Part shown: positions 1 to 8,159 of the stretch, one piece after another | How positions within the stretch are numbered: position 1 is the first letter of the stretch | How the letters are laid out: each line of letters starts with the position of its first letter | DNA from: Pantoea sp. alder81 | GTDB taxonomy: Bacteria > Pseudomonadota > Gammaproteobacteria > Enterobacterales > Enterobacteriaceae | Length of the DNA stretch: 64,000 bases | Direction of reading: 5' to 3' | Assembly (NCBI RefSeq): GCF_020179835.1 | Contig: NZ_JAIUDA010000002.1 | Location: 868,001 to 932,000 of the forward strand | Position numbers and translations under genes: made by a program | Notes under the pieces: model-generated | The model's database searches: none | The model's input: the letters and a program-made list of their open reading frames with translations, nothing else | What the model was told of the DNA's origin: nothing

Positions 1-635
1 GGCGTATGCAACATCCAGGTGATGTTGAACTCGCCGACCGACAGAGTGATCACCATAAAGGCCCCAGCAAGAATGCCGTTGCGACAGTTAGGCACCACTA
101 CGGTAAAGAAGCGCTGCCACAGGCTGGCTCCGAGACTGGCGGAAGCCTCTTCCAGGCGCGGCATATCCACCGCCTGCATCACTGCCAGCACCGGGCGCAT
201 CATAAACGGCAGCGTAAACAGCACGTGACCAATCAGGATAAACACCCAGCTGTCACGCAGGCCGGAGAACTGGCCGTACAGCAGAATGATACCGAGCGCG
301 GTGGCTAAACCGGGCAACGCCACCGGCAACATCAGGCACTCTTCAATACGTGCCGCCCAGCGTCCAGGCGCTTTTAACAAGCCCCACGCGGCAGGCACGC
401 CAATCGCTAGCGTGACCAGTAAGCAGAACAGCGCAATCAGCAGCGACAACCAAAACGTGTCGGCATACATCTCCCACACCTGCTCAACCCACTTCAGGGT
501 CAAGCCGCTGCGCAGGCCGATAAAATAGTTGTTAGTGACACCTGCCAGCATCGACAGCACCACCGGCACGATCATAAACAGCGCAGTCAGCGTGGTGACC
601 AGCAGTTGCAGGCTAAACAAGCCGCGACGATTCAT
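1..635 (-). CDS. ABC transporter permease, partial (second permease of the operon)
   Basis: Inner-membrane permease subunit of a binding-protein-dependent importer. Reading from the start codon at 635 toward the left edge gives 211 codons with no stop, so the C-terminus lies outside the window. The translation begins MNRRGLFSLQ, has several hydrophobic segments, and contains an EAA-type loop (MPRLEEASASLGASLWQRFF) that contacts the ATPase. The start overlaps the stop of the upstream permease by 4 nt (ATGA), so the two are translationally coupled. The gene order predicts an ATPase just beyond the edge. Substrate is not determinable from what is visible. Confidence 0.85.
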   Translation of the reverse strand, partial: MNRRGLFSLQLLVTTLTALFMIVPVVLSMLAGVTNNYFIGLRSGLTLKWVEQVWEMYADTFWLSLLIALFCLLVTLAIGVPAAWGLLKAPGRWAARIEECLMLPVALPGLATALGIILLYGQFSGLRDSWVFILIGHVLFTLPFMMRPVLAVMQAVDMPRLEEASASLGASLWQRFFTVVVPNCRNGILAGAFMVITLSVGEFNITWMLHT

Positions 636-1489
636 ACTGCCCCCTTATGTGCCAGACGGCGCGCCAGCATCAGCGCCAGCCAGGCCACCGCGCCCATCAC
701 CACCGACAGCGCCGCCGCCGTGGCAAAGTTGGCGTAGTTGGTGAATTCGCCATAAATGGTCAGCGGCAGTACCGCCAGATTCGTACCCAGAGTGAAAGCG
801 GTGCCAAATGCGCCCATGCTGGTGGCGAAACAGAGCGCGCCGGTAGAGAGCAACGCCGGTTGCAGTCCGGGCACAATCACATCCCAGGTAATTCGCCACT
901 GGCTGGCACCGAGTGAACGTGCCGCCTCTTCCAGCGAGCGATCGAGCTTTTCACTGGCGGCCACCAGCGTGACGATGGCGCGCGGCAGCGAGAAATAGAG
1001 ATAACCGATAAACAGCCCGGTGAGTGAGTAAGCCAGCGTCCAGCGCTCGTGCACCAGGCTCATGCTGATTTGTGCCAGCAAGCCCTGACGGCCCGCCAGC
1101 ATCACCACCAGGAAACCCACCACGACGCCAGGAAAGGCCAGCGGGAAGGTCAATAAGGCTAATAACGTGCCGCGCCCAGCAAAACGCTGTCGCGCCAGAA
1201 AACAACCAACGATGGCGGCAATCGCCAACGTCACTATCGTCACGGCCAGGGACAGCACAACGGTATTCAACAAGCTAAACAGATAGTTTGGCTGAGTGAT
1301 CACCGTCCAGTAGCCGCTGTGCTGGGTGGTGCGATCGTTTTGCATACCGATTTGCAGCAAGCGCGCAAACGGCAGCAGCCAGAAGGCGCTGAAGAACAGC
1401 AGCGCGGGCAACGCCAGCCATAACCATTTGCTGCCCGGTAAGCTGCGAGCCTGGCGGCGTGAAGCCGCCAGGGTGTCGGAGATCGACAT
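632..1489 (-). CDS. ABC transporter permease (first permease of the operon)
   Basis: Inner-membrane permease of 285 aa, BPD_transp_1 type. The N-terminal helix lies at about residues 22-45, further hydrophobic segments follow, and the EAA loop reads EKLDRSLEEAARSLGASQWR at about residues 185-205. It starts 2 nt after the stop of the solute-binding protein gene and overlaps the second permease by 4 nt, so it is the third gene of a tight operon (regulator, binding protein, permease, permease). The family resembles Fe3+, polyamine, thiamine and phosphonate importers. The substrate cannot be chosen from sequence alone. Confidence 0.88.
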   Translation of the reverse strand: MSISDTLAASRRQARSLPGSKWLWLALPALLFFSAFWLLPFARLLQIGMQNDRTTQHSGYWTVITQPNYLFSLLNTVVLSLAVTIVTLAIAAIVGCFLARQRFAGRGTLLALLTFPLAFPGVVVGFLVVMLAGRQGLLAQISMSLVHERWTLAYSLTGLFIGYLYFSLPRAIVTLVAASEKLDRSLEEAARSLGASQWRITWDVIVPGLQPALLSTGALCFATSMGAFGTAFTLGTNLAVLPLTIYGEFTNYANFATAAALSVVMGAVAWLALMLARRLAHKGAV

Positions 1490-1491
1490 GA

Positions 1492-2514
1492 TTAATGAAT
1501 CTCGCTCAGGTACTTAGCAGAGAACGCTTTCTGTGCATCGGCCATCTGCTGATAGTCGACGGTTTGTGCACGAGCGTAATCGCTATCCGGCAGGAAGAAT
1601 TTCTTCGCTTCGGGCGACATTGCTGAAGTACGCACCGGGCGCAGGAAGGCGTTCGCCCATATCGCCTGACCTTTGTCAGACAGCACATAGTCGATCACTT
1701 TCTTGCCGTTGGCTTCGTGTGGCGCGTTCTTCACCAGACTGATGACGTAAGGAACGGTCACCGTGCCCTCTTTCGGGATCACAAACGCGACGTTGGCGTG
1801 ATCTTTATATTTGGCGCGATAAGCGTTGAAGTCGTAGTCGAGCAGAATCGGGATTTCGCCAGAGAGCAGACGCGCGTAGGCAGTTTGCTTCGGTACGATT
1901 GGCTGGTTGGCCTGCAACTTCTTGAACCAGTTCAGCGCAGGTGTGAAGTCCTGCATGTTGCCGCCTTTCGCCTGGTTAACTGCCACAGCAGCCACATAAC
2001 CGACAAAGGCACTGGCCGGGTCGAGATAGCCAATCATGCCTTTGTACTCAGGCTTCAGCAGGTCATCCCAGGATTGCGGGATCGGCGCGCCGCCCAGTGC
2101 ATCCACGTTGACCATAAAGCCCATGGTGCCAGAGTGCAGTGCGACCCATTTACCGTTGGGATCTTTCATTCCTGCGGGGATATCATCCCAGTGCTGCGGC
2201 TTGTAGCCGGTGATGACGCCCGCGCTGTCTGCCTGGATGCCGAAACTGACGCCGTAATAGACCACATCTGCAACAGGATTACCTTTCTCCGCCACCATTT
2301 GCGCCAGCGCCTGGCCGGAGTTTTTGTTGTCTTGTGGCACGGTGATGCCGGTGTCTTTGGCAATGGCTTTGAGCTGTGTACCCCAGTCAGCCCACTCGGG
2401 CGGACAGTTGTAGCAGATCGCGGTGTCTGCGGCCTGAGTGAAAGTACTGAACAGCGAACCGGCGGTCAGCGCGATCGCTCCTGCAAGAATTTTCATTTTT
2501 TTATGGAATTTCAT
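1492..2514 (-). CDS. periplasmic solute-binding protein of ABC importer
   Basis: Periplasmic binding protein of 340 aa. Residues 1-28 form a classical signal peptide with likely cleavage after TQA, leaving a mature ADTAICYNC start. The body resembles the Fe3+/polyamine/thiamine binding superfamily (SBP_bac_1/6 type), with PQSWDDLLKPEYKG and LSDKGQAIWANAFLRPVR being typical of it. The mature N-terminus carries two close cysteines (CYNC) that could form a disulfide. The start lies 5 nt from the stop of the LacI-type regulator gene, so expression should follow that regulator. The ligand is unknown. Confidence 0.87.
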   Translation of the reverse strand: MKFHKKMKILAGAIALTAGSLFSTFTQAADTAICYNCPPEWADWGTQLKAIAKDTGITVPQDNKNSGQALAQMVAEKGNPVADVVYYGVSFGIQADSAGVITGYKPQHWDDIPAGMKDPNGKWVALHSGTMGFMVNVDALGGAPIPQSWDDLLKPEYKGMIGYLDPASAFVGYVAAVAVNQAKGGNMQDFTPALNWFKKLQANQPIVPKQTAYARLLSGEIPILLDYDFNAYRAKYKDHANVAFVIPKEGTVTVPYVISLVKNAPHEANGKKVIDYVLSDKGQAIWANAFLRPVRTSAMSPEAKKFFLPDSDYARAQTVDYQQMADAQKAFSAKYLSEIH

Positions 2515-2519
2515 GGTGG

Positions 2520-3536
2520 TTATGGTTCCCTGGTGGTGGCAGTCAAAACGGTAGCTGGCGCGGCGATGCTCTCACCGCTCCGCAACCGATGGGCCAGTAC
2601 GCGGGTGCCGCGGCTGGCTTGTTGTAACAACATATCGATGGCACAGGCACCGAGCATATCCGCTGGCTGCGAGACGCTCGCCAGCGATGGCGCAATCTGC
2701 TCGCCAATATCGATGCCATCAAAGCCCATCACCGAGAGCTGCTGCGGGATGCGTACACCGGCACGCGCCGCAGCACCAATCAGGCTGATGGCGAGCAAAT
2801 CATTGGTACATATCACCGCCGTCAGCGGTGCTGAGCCCTGCAACTGCGGTTGCAGTAGCGCGAAATCAGAATGGGTATGGCTGGCCATTTCAATCACCGG
2901 CAGCGCGTTCAGCCCTGCGGCCTGCATCGCATCGCAGTAGCCCTGATAACGCAGGCGAGCGCGGTCAGATTGCAGCATCGGACCGGCGATCATGCCGATA
3001 TGGCGATGGCCAAGAGACAGCAATTGCTCGGTGGCTTCCCGCATCGCCTGCTGGTTATCCACGCAGATGGCTGGCCAGTGGCTCTGTTGCGGAACGTTGT
3101 GCGCGAGGACAAAAGGCATACTGGCTTCGTGCAGCGTGGTCAGTACCGCGCTGTTATCCGCATCGGCAACGGTCAGCACCAGGCCAGCGACGCGCTGACG
3201 CAGCATATGTTCAACAATTGCCGCTTCACGTTCTGGCTGATAATCACTGGTCGCCACCAATAAGCCATAACCCGCCGCGCGCGCCTGACGCTCCATCGCC
3301 TGTAACTGCCGTGAGAAGATCGGGTTCAGCAGCGAAGGCAGCAGCACACCGAGCGTGGTGGAACTTTGCGTACGCAGCTGACGTGCAATGTGATTGGGAC
3401 GAAATCCGAGTTGTTCCGATGCCGCCAGCACCTTTTCCAGCGTGTCCGGCCGGAGAAGATGGGGATCAGAAAATGCGCGTGCGGCGGTAGCGCGTGATAC
3501 GCCAGCCAGCTTTGCCACACTGATTAAATCGGACAT
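2520..3536 (-). CDS. LacI-family transcriptional regulator
   Basis: DNA-binding repressor of 338 aa. The HTH lies at residues 4-23 (ISVAKLAGVSRATAARAFSD), followed by a hinge helix region (FRPNHIARQLRTQ) and a periplasmic-binding-protein-like sensor domain (VICTNDLLAISLIGAA, VMGFDGIDIGEQIAPSLASV). A longer frame starting at 3572 exists, but MSDLISVAK is the family-like start and leaves the 20-bp palindrome at 3555-3574 in the leader. It is the first gene of its own operon, with the ABC importer genes directly downstream, which argues for autoregulation together with the transporter. The effector is probably the transported substrate or a derivative, by inference. Confidence 0.9.
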   Translation of the reverse strand: MSDLISVAKLAGVSRATAARAFSDPHLLRPDTLEKVLAASEQLGFRPNHIARQLRTQSSTTLGVLLPSLLNPIFSRQLQAMERQARAAGYGLLVATSDYQPEREAAIVEHMLRQRVAGLVLTVADADNSAVLTTLHEASMPFVLAHNVPQQSHWPAICVDNQQAMREATEQLLSLGHRHIGMIAGPMLQSDRARLRYQGYCDAMQAAGLNALPVIEMASHTHSDFALLQPQLQGSAPLTAVICTNDLLAISLIGAAARAGVRIPQQLSVMGFDGIDIGEQIAPSLASVSQPADMLGACAIDMLLQQASRGTRVLAHRLRSGESIAAPATVLTATTREP

Positions 3537-3554
3537 GTTCGCCTCGTAAATGAG

Positions 3555-3574
3555 CAATGAGATCGATCTCATTG
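3555..3574. promoter_or_regulatory. perfect 20-bp palindrome, probable LacI-family operator
   Basis: Two 10-bp arms (CAATGAGATC and its exact complement) meet at a central CG step, the usual architecture of LacI-family operators. It lies 18 bp upstream of the regulator start codon and is the only such palindrome in the leader. It probably binds the regulator encoded immediately downstream. Confidence 0.75.
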
Positions 3575-3625
3575 GCGCTTAAAGTAGCGGCGAACTGTGA
3601 CAGCAACATCGCGGGGATATGACGG

Positions 3626-3654
3626 AAAAATGACAGCAGCGCGAACTGCTGTCA
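3626..3654 (-). terminator. rho-independent terminator of the DsrE-like operon
   Basis: Reading the minus strand, a 9-bp stem (TGACAGCAG / CTGCTGTCA) with a 6-nt loop is followed by five T. It begins just after the stop codon of the second DsrE-like gene and separates that pair from the LacI/ABC operon. Confidence 0.8.
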
Positions 3655-3662
3655 GAAAGGAA

Positions 3663-4271
3663 TTACAACATCAGGAAGGCGTAACCTTCGTTTTGCAGCG
3701 AGGCCACCGTGGTGCCGCTGGAGAGGGTATGCGTCACGCGGGTATCTATCCAGTCTCTCTGTAGCTGATGGAAGGCCACCGACTGGTCGCAGATTGTCAC
3801 CTTCACACCTGCCTGCTTCAATTCATCAATCAACTTCAGGTTCGGGTTATCGCTGCCGTAAGCTTTGCGGAATTGTTCGTTATTGAGCGCAGCGGGCACT
3901 GCGTCGCTGTTGATCGACACGACAAAATTCAGCTGATTCAGCGGTACACCGGCAGCGTAATAGAGGTTAGTGACACGTGCCACACGTTCCAGTCCGAGGT
4001 TAGGTTGACGAACATCCCCTTCCGTGCGGTTGATCTGAAAAACGATCTTATTGCTCAGGCCTGGCGTATTCGCAGGGTTGTAATCTGGCGTATTCACAAA
4101 ATGGATTTTGCCGTAGCCCGCGATGGCTGGCGTGCTCCAGAAGTCCGCTGGCTCGCTTTTGTTGTCAGTAAACTTGCTGCTGACCTTATCCACCAGTTCT
4201 GGAAGCTGTAAAACATTACCGCCCACAAAACCTGCCAGTGCGGCGATAACAATATAGGACGCTGGACGCAT
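3663..4271 (-). CDS. DsrE-like exported/anchored protein, second tandem copy
   Basis: DsrE/DsrF-like protein of 202 aa. Start chosen at MRPASYIVIA because GAGGA lies about 7 nt upstream; the frame opens 33 nt earlier. Residues 4-22 are hydrophobic and would act as a signal or anchor. The rest follows the DsrE fold, with a conserved cysteine in VTICDQSVAFH near residue 165. It shares FWSTPA, GYGKIH, PNLGLERVARV and CDQSVAFH blocks with the neighbour upstream, so the pair arose by tandem duplication. A role in sulfur transfer or redox chemistry outside the cytoplasm is inference from the fold. Confidence 0.8.
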   Translation of the reverse strand: MRPASYIVIAALAGFVGGNVLQLPELVDKVSSKFTDNKSEPADFWSTPAIAGYGKIHFVNTPDYNPANTPGLSNKIVFQINRTEGDVRQPNLGLERVARVTNLYYAAGVPLNQLNFVVSINSDAVPAALNNEQFRKAYGSDNPNLKLIDELKQAGVKVTICDQSVAFHQLQRDWIDTRVTHTLSSGTTVASLQNEGYAFLML

Positions 4272-4304
4272 TTCACATTCCTCGATAGAAGAGCCTAAGC
4301 CCAA

Positions 4305-4910
4305 TTACATTTGCAGGAAGGCATAACCCTGATTTTCCAGCGTCGACACGGTGGTCGGGCTGGATAACGCATGAATAACCGATTGATCGATCCACTCTTT
4401 CGGGAAGTGATGGAACGCCACTGACTGATCGCACACCGACACTTTGACGCCTAATTTGTTGAGCTCGCCAATCAGCGCCAGATTAGGGTTGTCGGCCTTA
4501 TAGAACTGTTGGAAATGCGCATTATCCAGCATGGCGGGCGTCGCATCGCCGGTCACGGACACCACAAAGTGCAGCTGGTCTGCGGACACGCCTGAAGCAA
4601 TGTAGAGGTTCACCACGCGAGCCACACGTTCCAGCCCTAAGTTAGGGCGCTTCATATCTCCTTCACTTTTGGTGATTTGAAACACTACTTTGTTGCTCAG
4701 TCCCGCTACCGGTTTAAACGCGGCATCAGATTCGTAATGGATTTTGCCGTAGCCTTCGACGGCGGGCGTGCTCCAGAATCCTTCTGGATCGGTCGGTTCG
4801 GCAGAAAAATGGCTCACCACACGCTGATAAATATCATCACTTTTGCTGACGGTGGCGCCAACAATCCCGCCCACAATGGCAATCAGGGCGTAAGAGACAA
4901 CAGAACGCAT
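4305..4910 (-). CDS. DsrE-like exported/anchored protein, first tandem copy
   Basis: Paralogue of the next gene, 201 aa. Start set at MRSVVSYALI, preceded by GGAGAG at 6 nt; a longer frame begins 21 nt upstream. An N-terminal hydrophobic segment (about residues 5-20) precedes a soluble domain carrying the same blocks (FWSTPAVEGYGKIH, PNLGLERVARV, VSVCDQSVAFH). The conserved Cys is where DsrE-type proteins may carry persulfide sulfur, but only one is present, and no sulfur-oxidation genes are nearby. The 33-nt spacing to the second copy and one shared terminator indicate one transcript. Confidence 0.8.
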   Translation of the reverse strand: MRSVVSYALIAIVGGIVGATVSKSDDIYQRVVSHFSAEPTDPEGFWSTPAVEGYGKIHYESDAAFKPVAGLSNKVVFQITKSEGDMKRPNLGLERVARVVNLYIASGVSADQLHFVVSVTGDATPAMLDNAHFQQFYKADNPNLALIGELNKLGVKVSVCDQSVAFHHFPKEWIDQSVIHALSSPTTVSTLENQGYAFLQM

Positions 4911-5549
4911 AAAAAACTCTCCGGCATGCACTGCGCGAATTCACAGTCCGTTTGAATAAAGTGCCTTATCTATACCACAGCGTGAGCATGGCAAAAGTCC
5001 TGTAGTTTCGGGCTGTCCGGGGTTTTCATTGCGGAAATAATAATTAGTCAGGCTAATTGAATAATGCTTTTGATTGAGAGGAAGGCAGTACTAAAAAAAT
5101 AACTGGCATGAATCGATTACCCTCTGTTGAGGTTTTATAAAGCGGGTAGCGATGAAAATATGACCATACTTAACTAAAATTTCAGCGGATCTTTAAAATT
5201 CACCATTAAAATCACTGATGGTTAAAACAGGACAGCTCACTGTTTTAGCGCGTGTTTTTCAGAGTAAACCTGGAAAAGTTCATGCCAGATTCAATTATTT
5301 TGAGCAACTTTACGTAACTTTAACTTCCTGGCCTGTAAAAGCGCTAACCTGGTCATGGCGGGCTATTCAATTTTTTGCTGCAATTAACGCCTGCGGTAAC
5401 CATTTTTTCATTTTAAGCCTGTGTCGCTTCTTCATTTGCTTGTTACCGCCCGCTGGTTAAGATAGAACCGCTGCGTCAAAGGAAAGTACGCGCAGAACAT
5501 TTGAACGACTTACCTGTCCAATTGCAGGTGACTTTTACAGGATCAAGGC
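4911..5549. other. 639-bp AT-rich intergenic region without a convincing gene
   Basis: This is the longest gene-free stretch in the window, separating the divergent DsrE-like pair from bepA. It is visibly richer in A+T than its neighbours. One 80-codon frame (5218-5460, plus) is present but has no ribosome binding site and no recognisable family, so it is not called. The region must hold the promoters for both sides; only a bepA promoter candidate is visible. Confidence 0.6.
5436..5463 (+). promoter_or_regulatory. candidate bepA promoter
   Basis: A TTGCTT hexamer and a TAAGAT hexamer are separated by 16 bp, about 85 bp upstream of the bepA start. Match to sigma-70 elements is moderate, so this is a suggestion only. 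Confidence 0.35.
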
Positions 5550-7013
5550 ATGTTTAACCGGTTGAAGAAATCAGTGCTGGCGGCCCTTATTCCTACGCTG
5601 CTGCTGACGCCCGCGCTCTCGGTGCGCGCTGACGTGAGTGATAATCTGCCCGATATGGGAACCACGGCGGGTTCGACGCTTTCTATTAATCAGGAATTAC
5701 AAATTGGCGACTTCTATGTGCGCCAACTGCGCGCCAGTGCGCCGCTGATTAACGATCCGCTTCTCAATCAATACATCAATGAGCTCGGCCAACGCCTGGT
5801 CGCCCACGCAAACTCGGTGCGCACGCCGTTTCATTTCTTTTTGATCCAGAATGACGAACTCAATGCCTTCGCCTTCTTCGGCGGCAATGTGGTGCTGCAT
5901 TCGTCACTGTTCCGCTATACCGATAATGAAAGCCAACTGGCATCGGTGATGGCGCACGAAATCTCTCACGTCACGCAACGTCACCTGGCGCGTGCAATGG
6001 AAGAGCAGAAACGCAATGCGCCTCTCACGTGGGTCGGTGCATTGGGTTCTATTCTGTTAGCCATTGCCAGCCCGCAGGCCGGGATGGCGGCGTTAACCGG
6101 TACTTTGGCGGGCACGCAGCAGGGCATGATCAGCTTCACTCAGGCCAACGAGCAGGAAGCCGACCGCATCGGTATTCAGGTGCTGCAACGCGCCGGTTTC
6201 GATCCGCAGGCAATGCCGAGTTTCCTGCAAAAGCTCGCCGATCAAAGCCGCTTCTCCTCCAAACCGCCGGAAATTTTGCTGACGCACCCCTTGCCGGATA
6301 GCCGTTTAGCCGATGCCCGAAATCGTGCTAACCAGATGCGCCCGGTGGTGGTGCAGTCATCGGAAGGGTTCTATATGGCGAAGGTGCGTTCGTTGGGCAT
6401 GTACGCCACTGGCCGCAATCAACTGACCGATGACCTGTTAAATGAGTACGCCAAAGGTAATTCGCGTGAGCAGATGGCCTCGCAATACGGTAAAGCGGTG
6501 CAATTCCTGCAGGCGAAAAGCTTCGACAACGCGAAAAAGATCATCGCACCGATGCTCGCCAAACAGCCGGATAATATTTGGTTCCTTGATATCATGACGG
6601 ATATCGATATTGGTCTGAATCAGCCGCAGCAGGCCATCAGCATGCTGACCAGCGCCAAAGGCAGCAGCACCAGTCCGGTATTACAGCTCAACCTTGCTAA
6701 CGCTTATGTGGAAGCCAAACAGCCGGCGAACGCCAGCCGCATTCTGAATCGCTATACCTTTGCACACCCGGATGATGTCAATGCCTGGGATTTGCTGGCG
6801 CAGGCTTCCGCGGCGCAAGGGTTACGAGATGAAGAGTTATCTGCACGTGCGGAAGGATTAGCGCTGAATGGGCAGCTCGACCAAGCAATCACCACTTTAA
6901 GCAGTGCCAGCGCGCAGGTGCCGCTCGGCAGTTTGAAACAGGCGCGTTACGATGCCCGCATCGACCAGTTCCGGGAATTGCAAAAGCGGTTCCGTCAGTA
7001 TCAGAAAGGATAA
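5550..7013 (+). CDS. bepA: beta-barrel assembly-enhancing protease BepA
   Basis: Periplasmic zinc metalloprotease and chaperone that assists or degrades outer-membrane beta-barrel proteins such as LptD. It is 487 aa, the usual length. A signal peptide ends near residue 27 (SVRA). The M48 zinc motif HEISH begins at residue 136, matching the E. coli numbering, and the third ligand region is NEQEADRIG. The C-terminal half is TPR-like. Its stop lies 7 nt before yfgD, which implies co-transcription. Upstream the neighbour differs from E. coli (no perM). Confidence 0.96.
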   Translation: MFNRLKKSVLAALIPTLLLTPALSVRADVSDNLPDMGTTAGSTLSINQELQIGDFYVRQLRASAPLINDPLLNQYINELGQRLVAHANSVRTPFHFFLIQNDELNAFAFFGGNVVLHSSLFRYTDNESQLASVMAHEISHVTQRHLARAMEEQKRNAPLTWVGALGSILLAIASPQAGMAALTGTLAGTQQGMISFTQANEQEADRIGIQVLQRAGFDPQAMPSFLQKLADQSRFSSKPPEILLTHPLPDSRLADARNRANQMRPVVVQSSEGFYMAKVRSLGMYATGRNQLTDDLLNEYAKGNSREQMASQYGKAVQFLQAKSFDNAKKIIAPMLAKQPDNIWFLDIMTDIDIGLNQPQQAISMLTSAKGSSTSPVLQLNLANAYVEAKQPANASRILNRYTFAHPDDVNAWDLLAQASAAQGLRDEELSARAEGLALNGQLDQAITTLSSASAQVPLGSLKQARYDARIDQFRELQKRFRQYQKG

Positions 7014-7020
7014 AAAAATC

Positions 7021-7368
7021 ATGGTGAGCATTTATCACAACCCGCGTTGCAGCAAGAGCCGCGAAACCCTGGCGCTGTTGCAGGATAAGGGTATCGAGCC
7101 GGATGTGGTGCTGTATCTTGAAACACCACCTGACGAGCAGGCGCTGAAAACCTTGCTTCAACAACTTGGCATGAGCAGTGCACGCGAACTGATGCGCCGT
7201 AAAGAGGATCTGTATAAAGAATTGAATCTGGCGGACAGTGATCTGAGTGAAGATCAATTGCTGCAGGCAATGGTGGCGCATCCAAAACTGATCGAACGCC
7301 CCATCGTGATCAACGGTGACCAGGCGCGTATTGGACGTCCACCGGAAGCGGTGCTGGAGATCGTTTAA
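7021..7368 (+). CDS. yfgD: ArsC/Spx-family protein YfgD (arsenate reductase-like)
   Basis: Thioredoxin-fold protein of 115 aa in the ArsC family. The start is the ATG 7 nt after bepA; a longer frame reads into bepA and is ignored. The redox cysteine is Cys10 in [13 protein letters not shown], and the substrate-binding stretch [18 protein letters not shown] is intact. It is co-oriented and closely spaced with bepA, as in E. coli. No arsR or arsB is nearby, so a role in arsenate detoxification is uncertain; orthologues are annotated arsenate reductase mainly by homology. Confidence 0.92.
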   Translation: MVSIYHNPRCSKSRETLALLQDKGIEPDVVLYLETPPDEQALKTLLQQLGMSSARELMRRKEDLYKELNLADSDLSEDQLLQAMVAHPKLIERPIVINGDQARIGRPPEAVLEIV

Positions 7369-8066
7369 AGCCCCAGCGCTTCTTTTACAAAAGGAATGGT
7401 GAGTTTGCGTTGCGCGCTGATTGAGGCGCGATCGAGCCGATCGAGCGTATCAAACAGCGTACGCATTTCACGATCGAGGCGTTTCAGCAAGAAGCGCCCG
7501 ACATCTTCCGGTAACTCGAAACCGCGCAGTCCGGCCCGCAACTGCATCGCCTGTAATTTGTCTTCGTCAGAGAGCGGCTGTAAGCGATAAATCTGGCCCC
7601 AGTCGAGCCGTGAGGCAAGATCCGGCAGTGCGAGATTGAGCTGACGCGGCGGACGATCGCCGGTGATCAGCAAACGCGTTTTGCCGATTTCCAGGATACG
7701 GTTGTAGAGATCGAAGATCGCCATCTCCCACTCTGCGTCTCCGGCAATGCATTCGATATTATCGATACACACCAGCGCCAGATTCTCCATACCATCCAAT
7801 ACTTCCGGCACGAACCAGGTGCGTTTATCCAGCGGAACATAACCTACCGCTTCACCACGCGCAGACATTTCCGCGCAGGCGGCGTGCAATAAGTGGCTGC
7901 GGCCGCCGCCTTCGCGTGACCAGAAATAGAGATAGCTGCCGTGCTGCTGAGAAAGTGCGCCTTGCAGCGCCGCCAGCAAAGACGGATTTTCCCCCGGCCA
8001 GAAACTGGCAAAGGTTTCATCATCGGGTAAATAGAGTGGCAGTGAAAGCTGTGCCGGCGTGTTCAG
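7365..8066 (-). CDS. hda: DnaA regulatory inactivator Hda (CTG start)
   Basis: AAA+ protein that, with the DNA-loaded sliding clamp, stimulates hydrolysis of DnaA-bound ATP and prevents over-initiation. With the CTG start at 8066 the protein is 233 aa, the E. coli length, beginning (M)[21 protein letters not shown] is the clamp-binding motif. GAGGT lies 4 nt upstream of the CTG. The only in-frame ATG is at 8153 and adds 29 unconserved residues. Sensor and arginine-finger regions (LASRLDWGQ) are intact. It ends 4 nt inside the 3' end of the convergent yfgD gene and follows uraA on the same strand. Confidence 0.94.
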   Translation of the reverse strand: MNTPAQLSLPLYLPDDETFASFWPGENPSLLAALQGALSQQHGSYLYFWSREGGGRSHLLHAACAEMSARGEAVGYVPLDKRTWFVPEVLDGMENLALVCIDNIECIAGDAEWEMAIFDLYNRILEIGKTRLLITGDRPPRQLNLALPDLASRLDWGQIYRLQPLSDEDKLQAMQLRAGLRGFELPEDVGRFLLKRLDREMRTLFDTLDRLDRASISAQRKLTIPFVKEALGL

Positions 8067-8159
8067 AAGTACCTCAACGGATGAGCAGGCAGAAAACGGC
8101 GCAAGTTTATCACGATCTTTGCAAGAGATGAACCGGGCTTCCCTGCCCGGCAAAGCGCA

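Noticed and set aside
1717..2940. 407-codon open frame on the plus strand
   Set aside because: It lies entirely opposite the solute-binding protein and LacI genes, has no recognisable family and no ribosome binding site; it is a shadow of high-GC coding DNA.
5218..5460. 80-codon plus-strand frame in the bepA upstream region
   Set aside because: No ribosome binding site, no recognisable domain, and it overlaps the likely bepA promoter.
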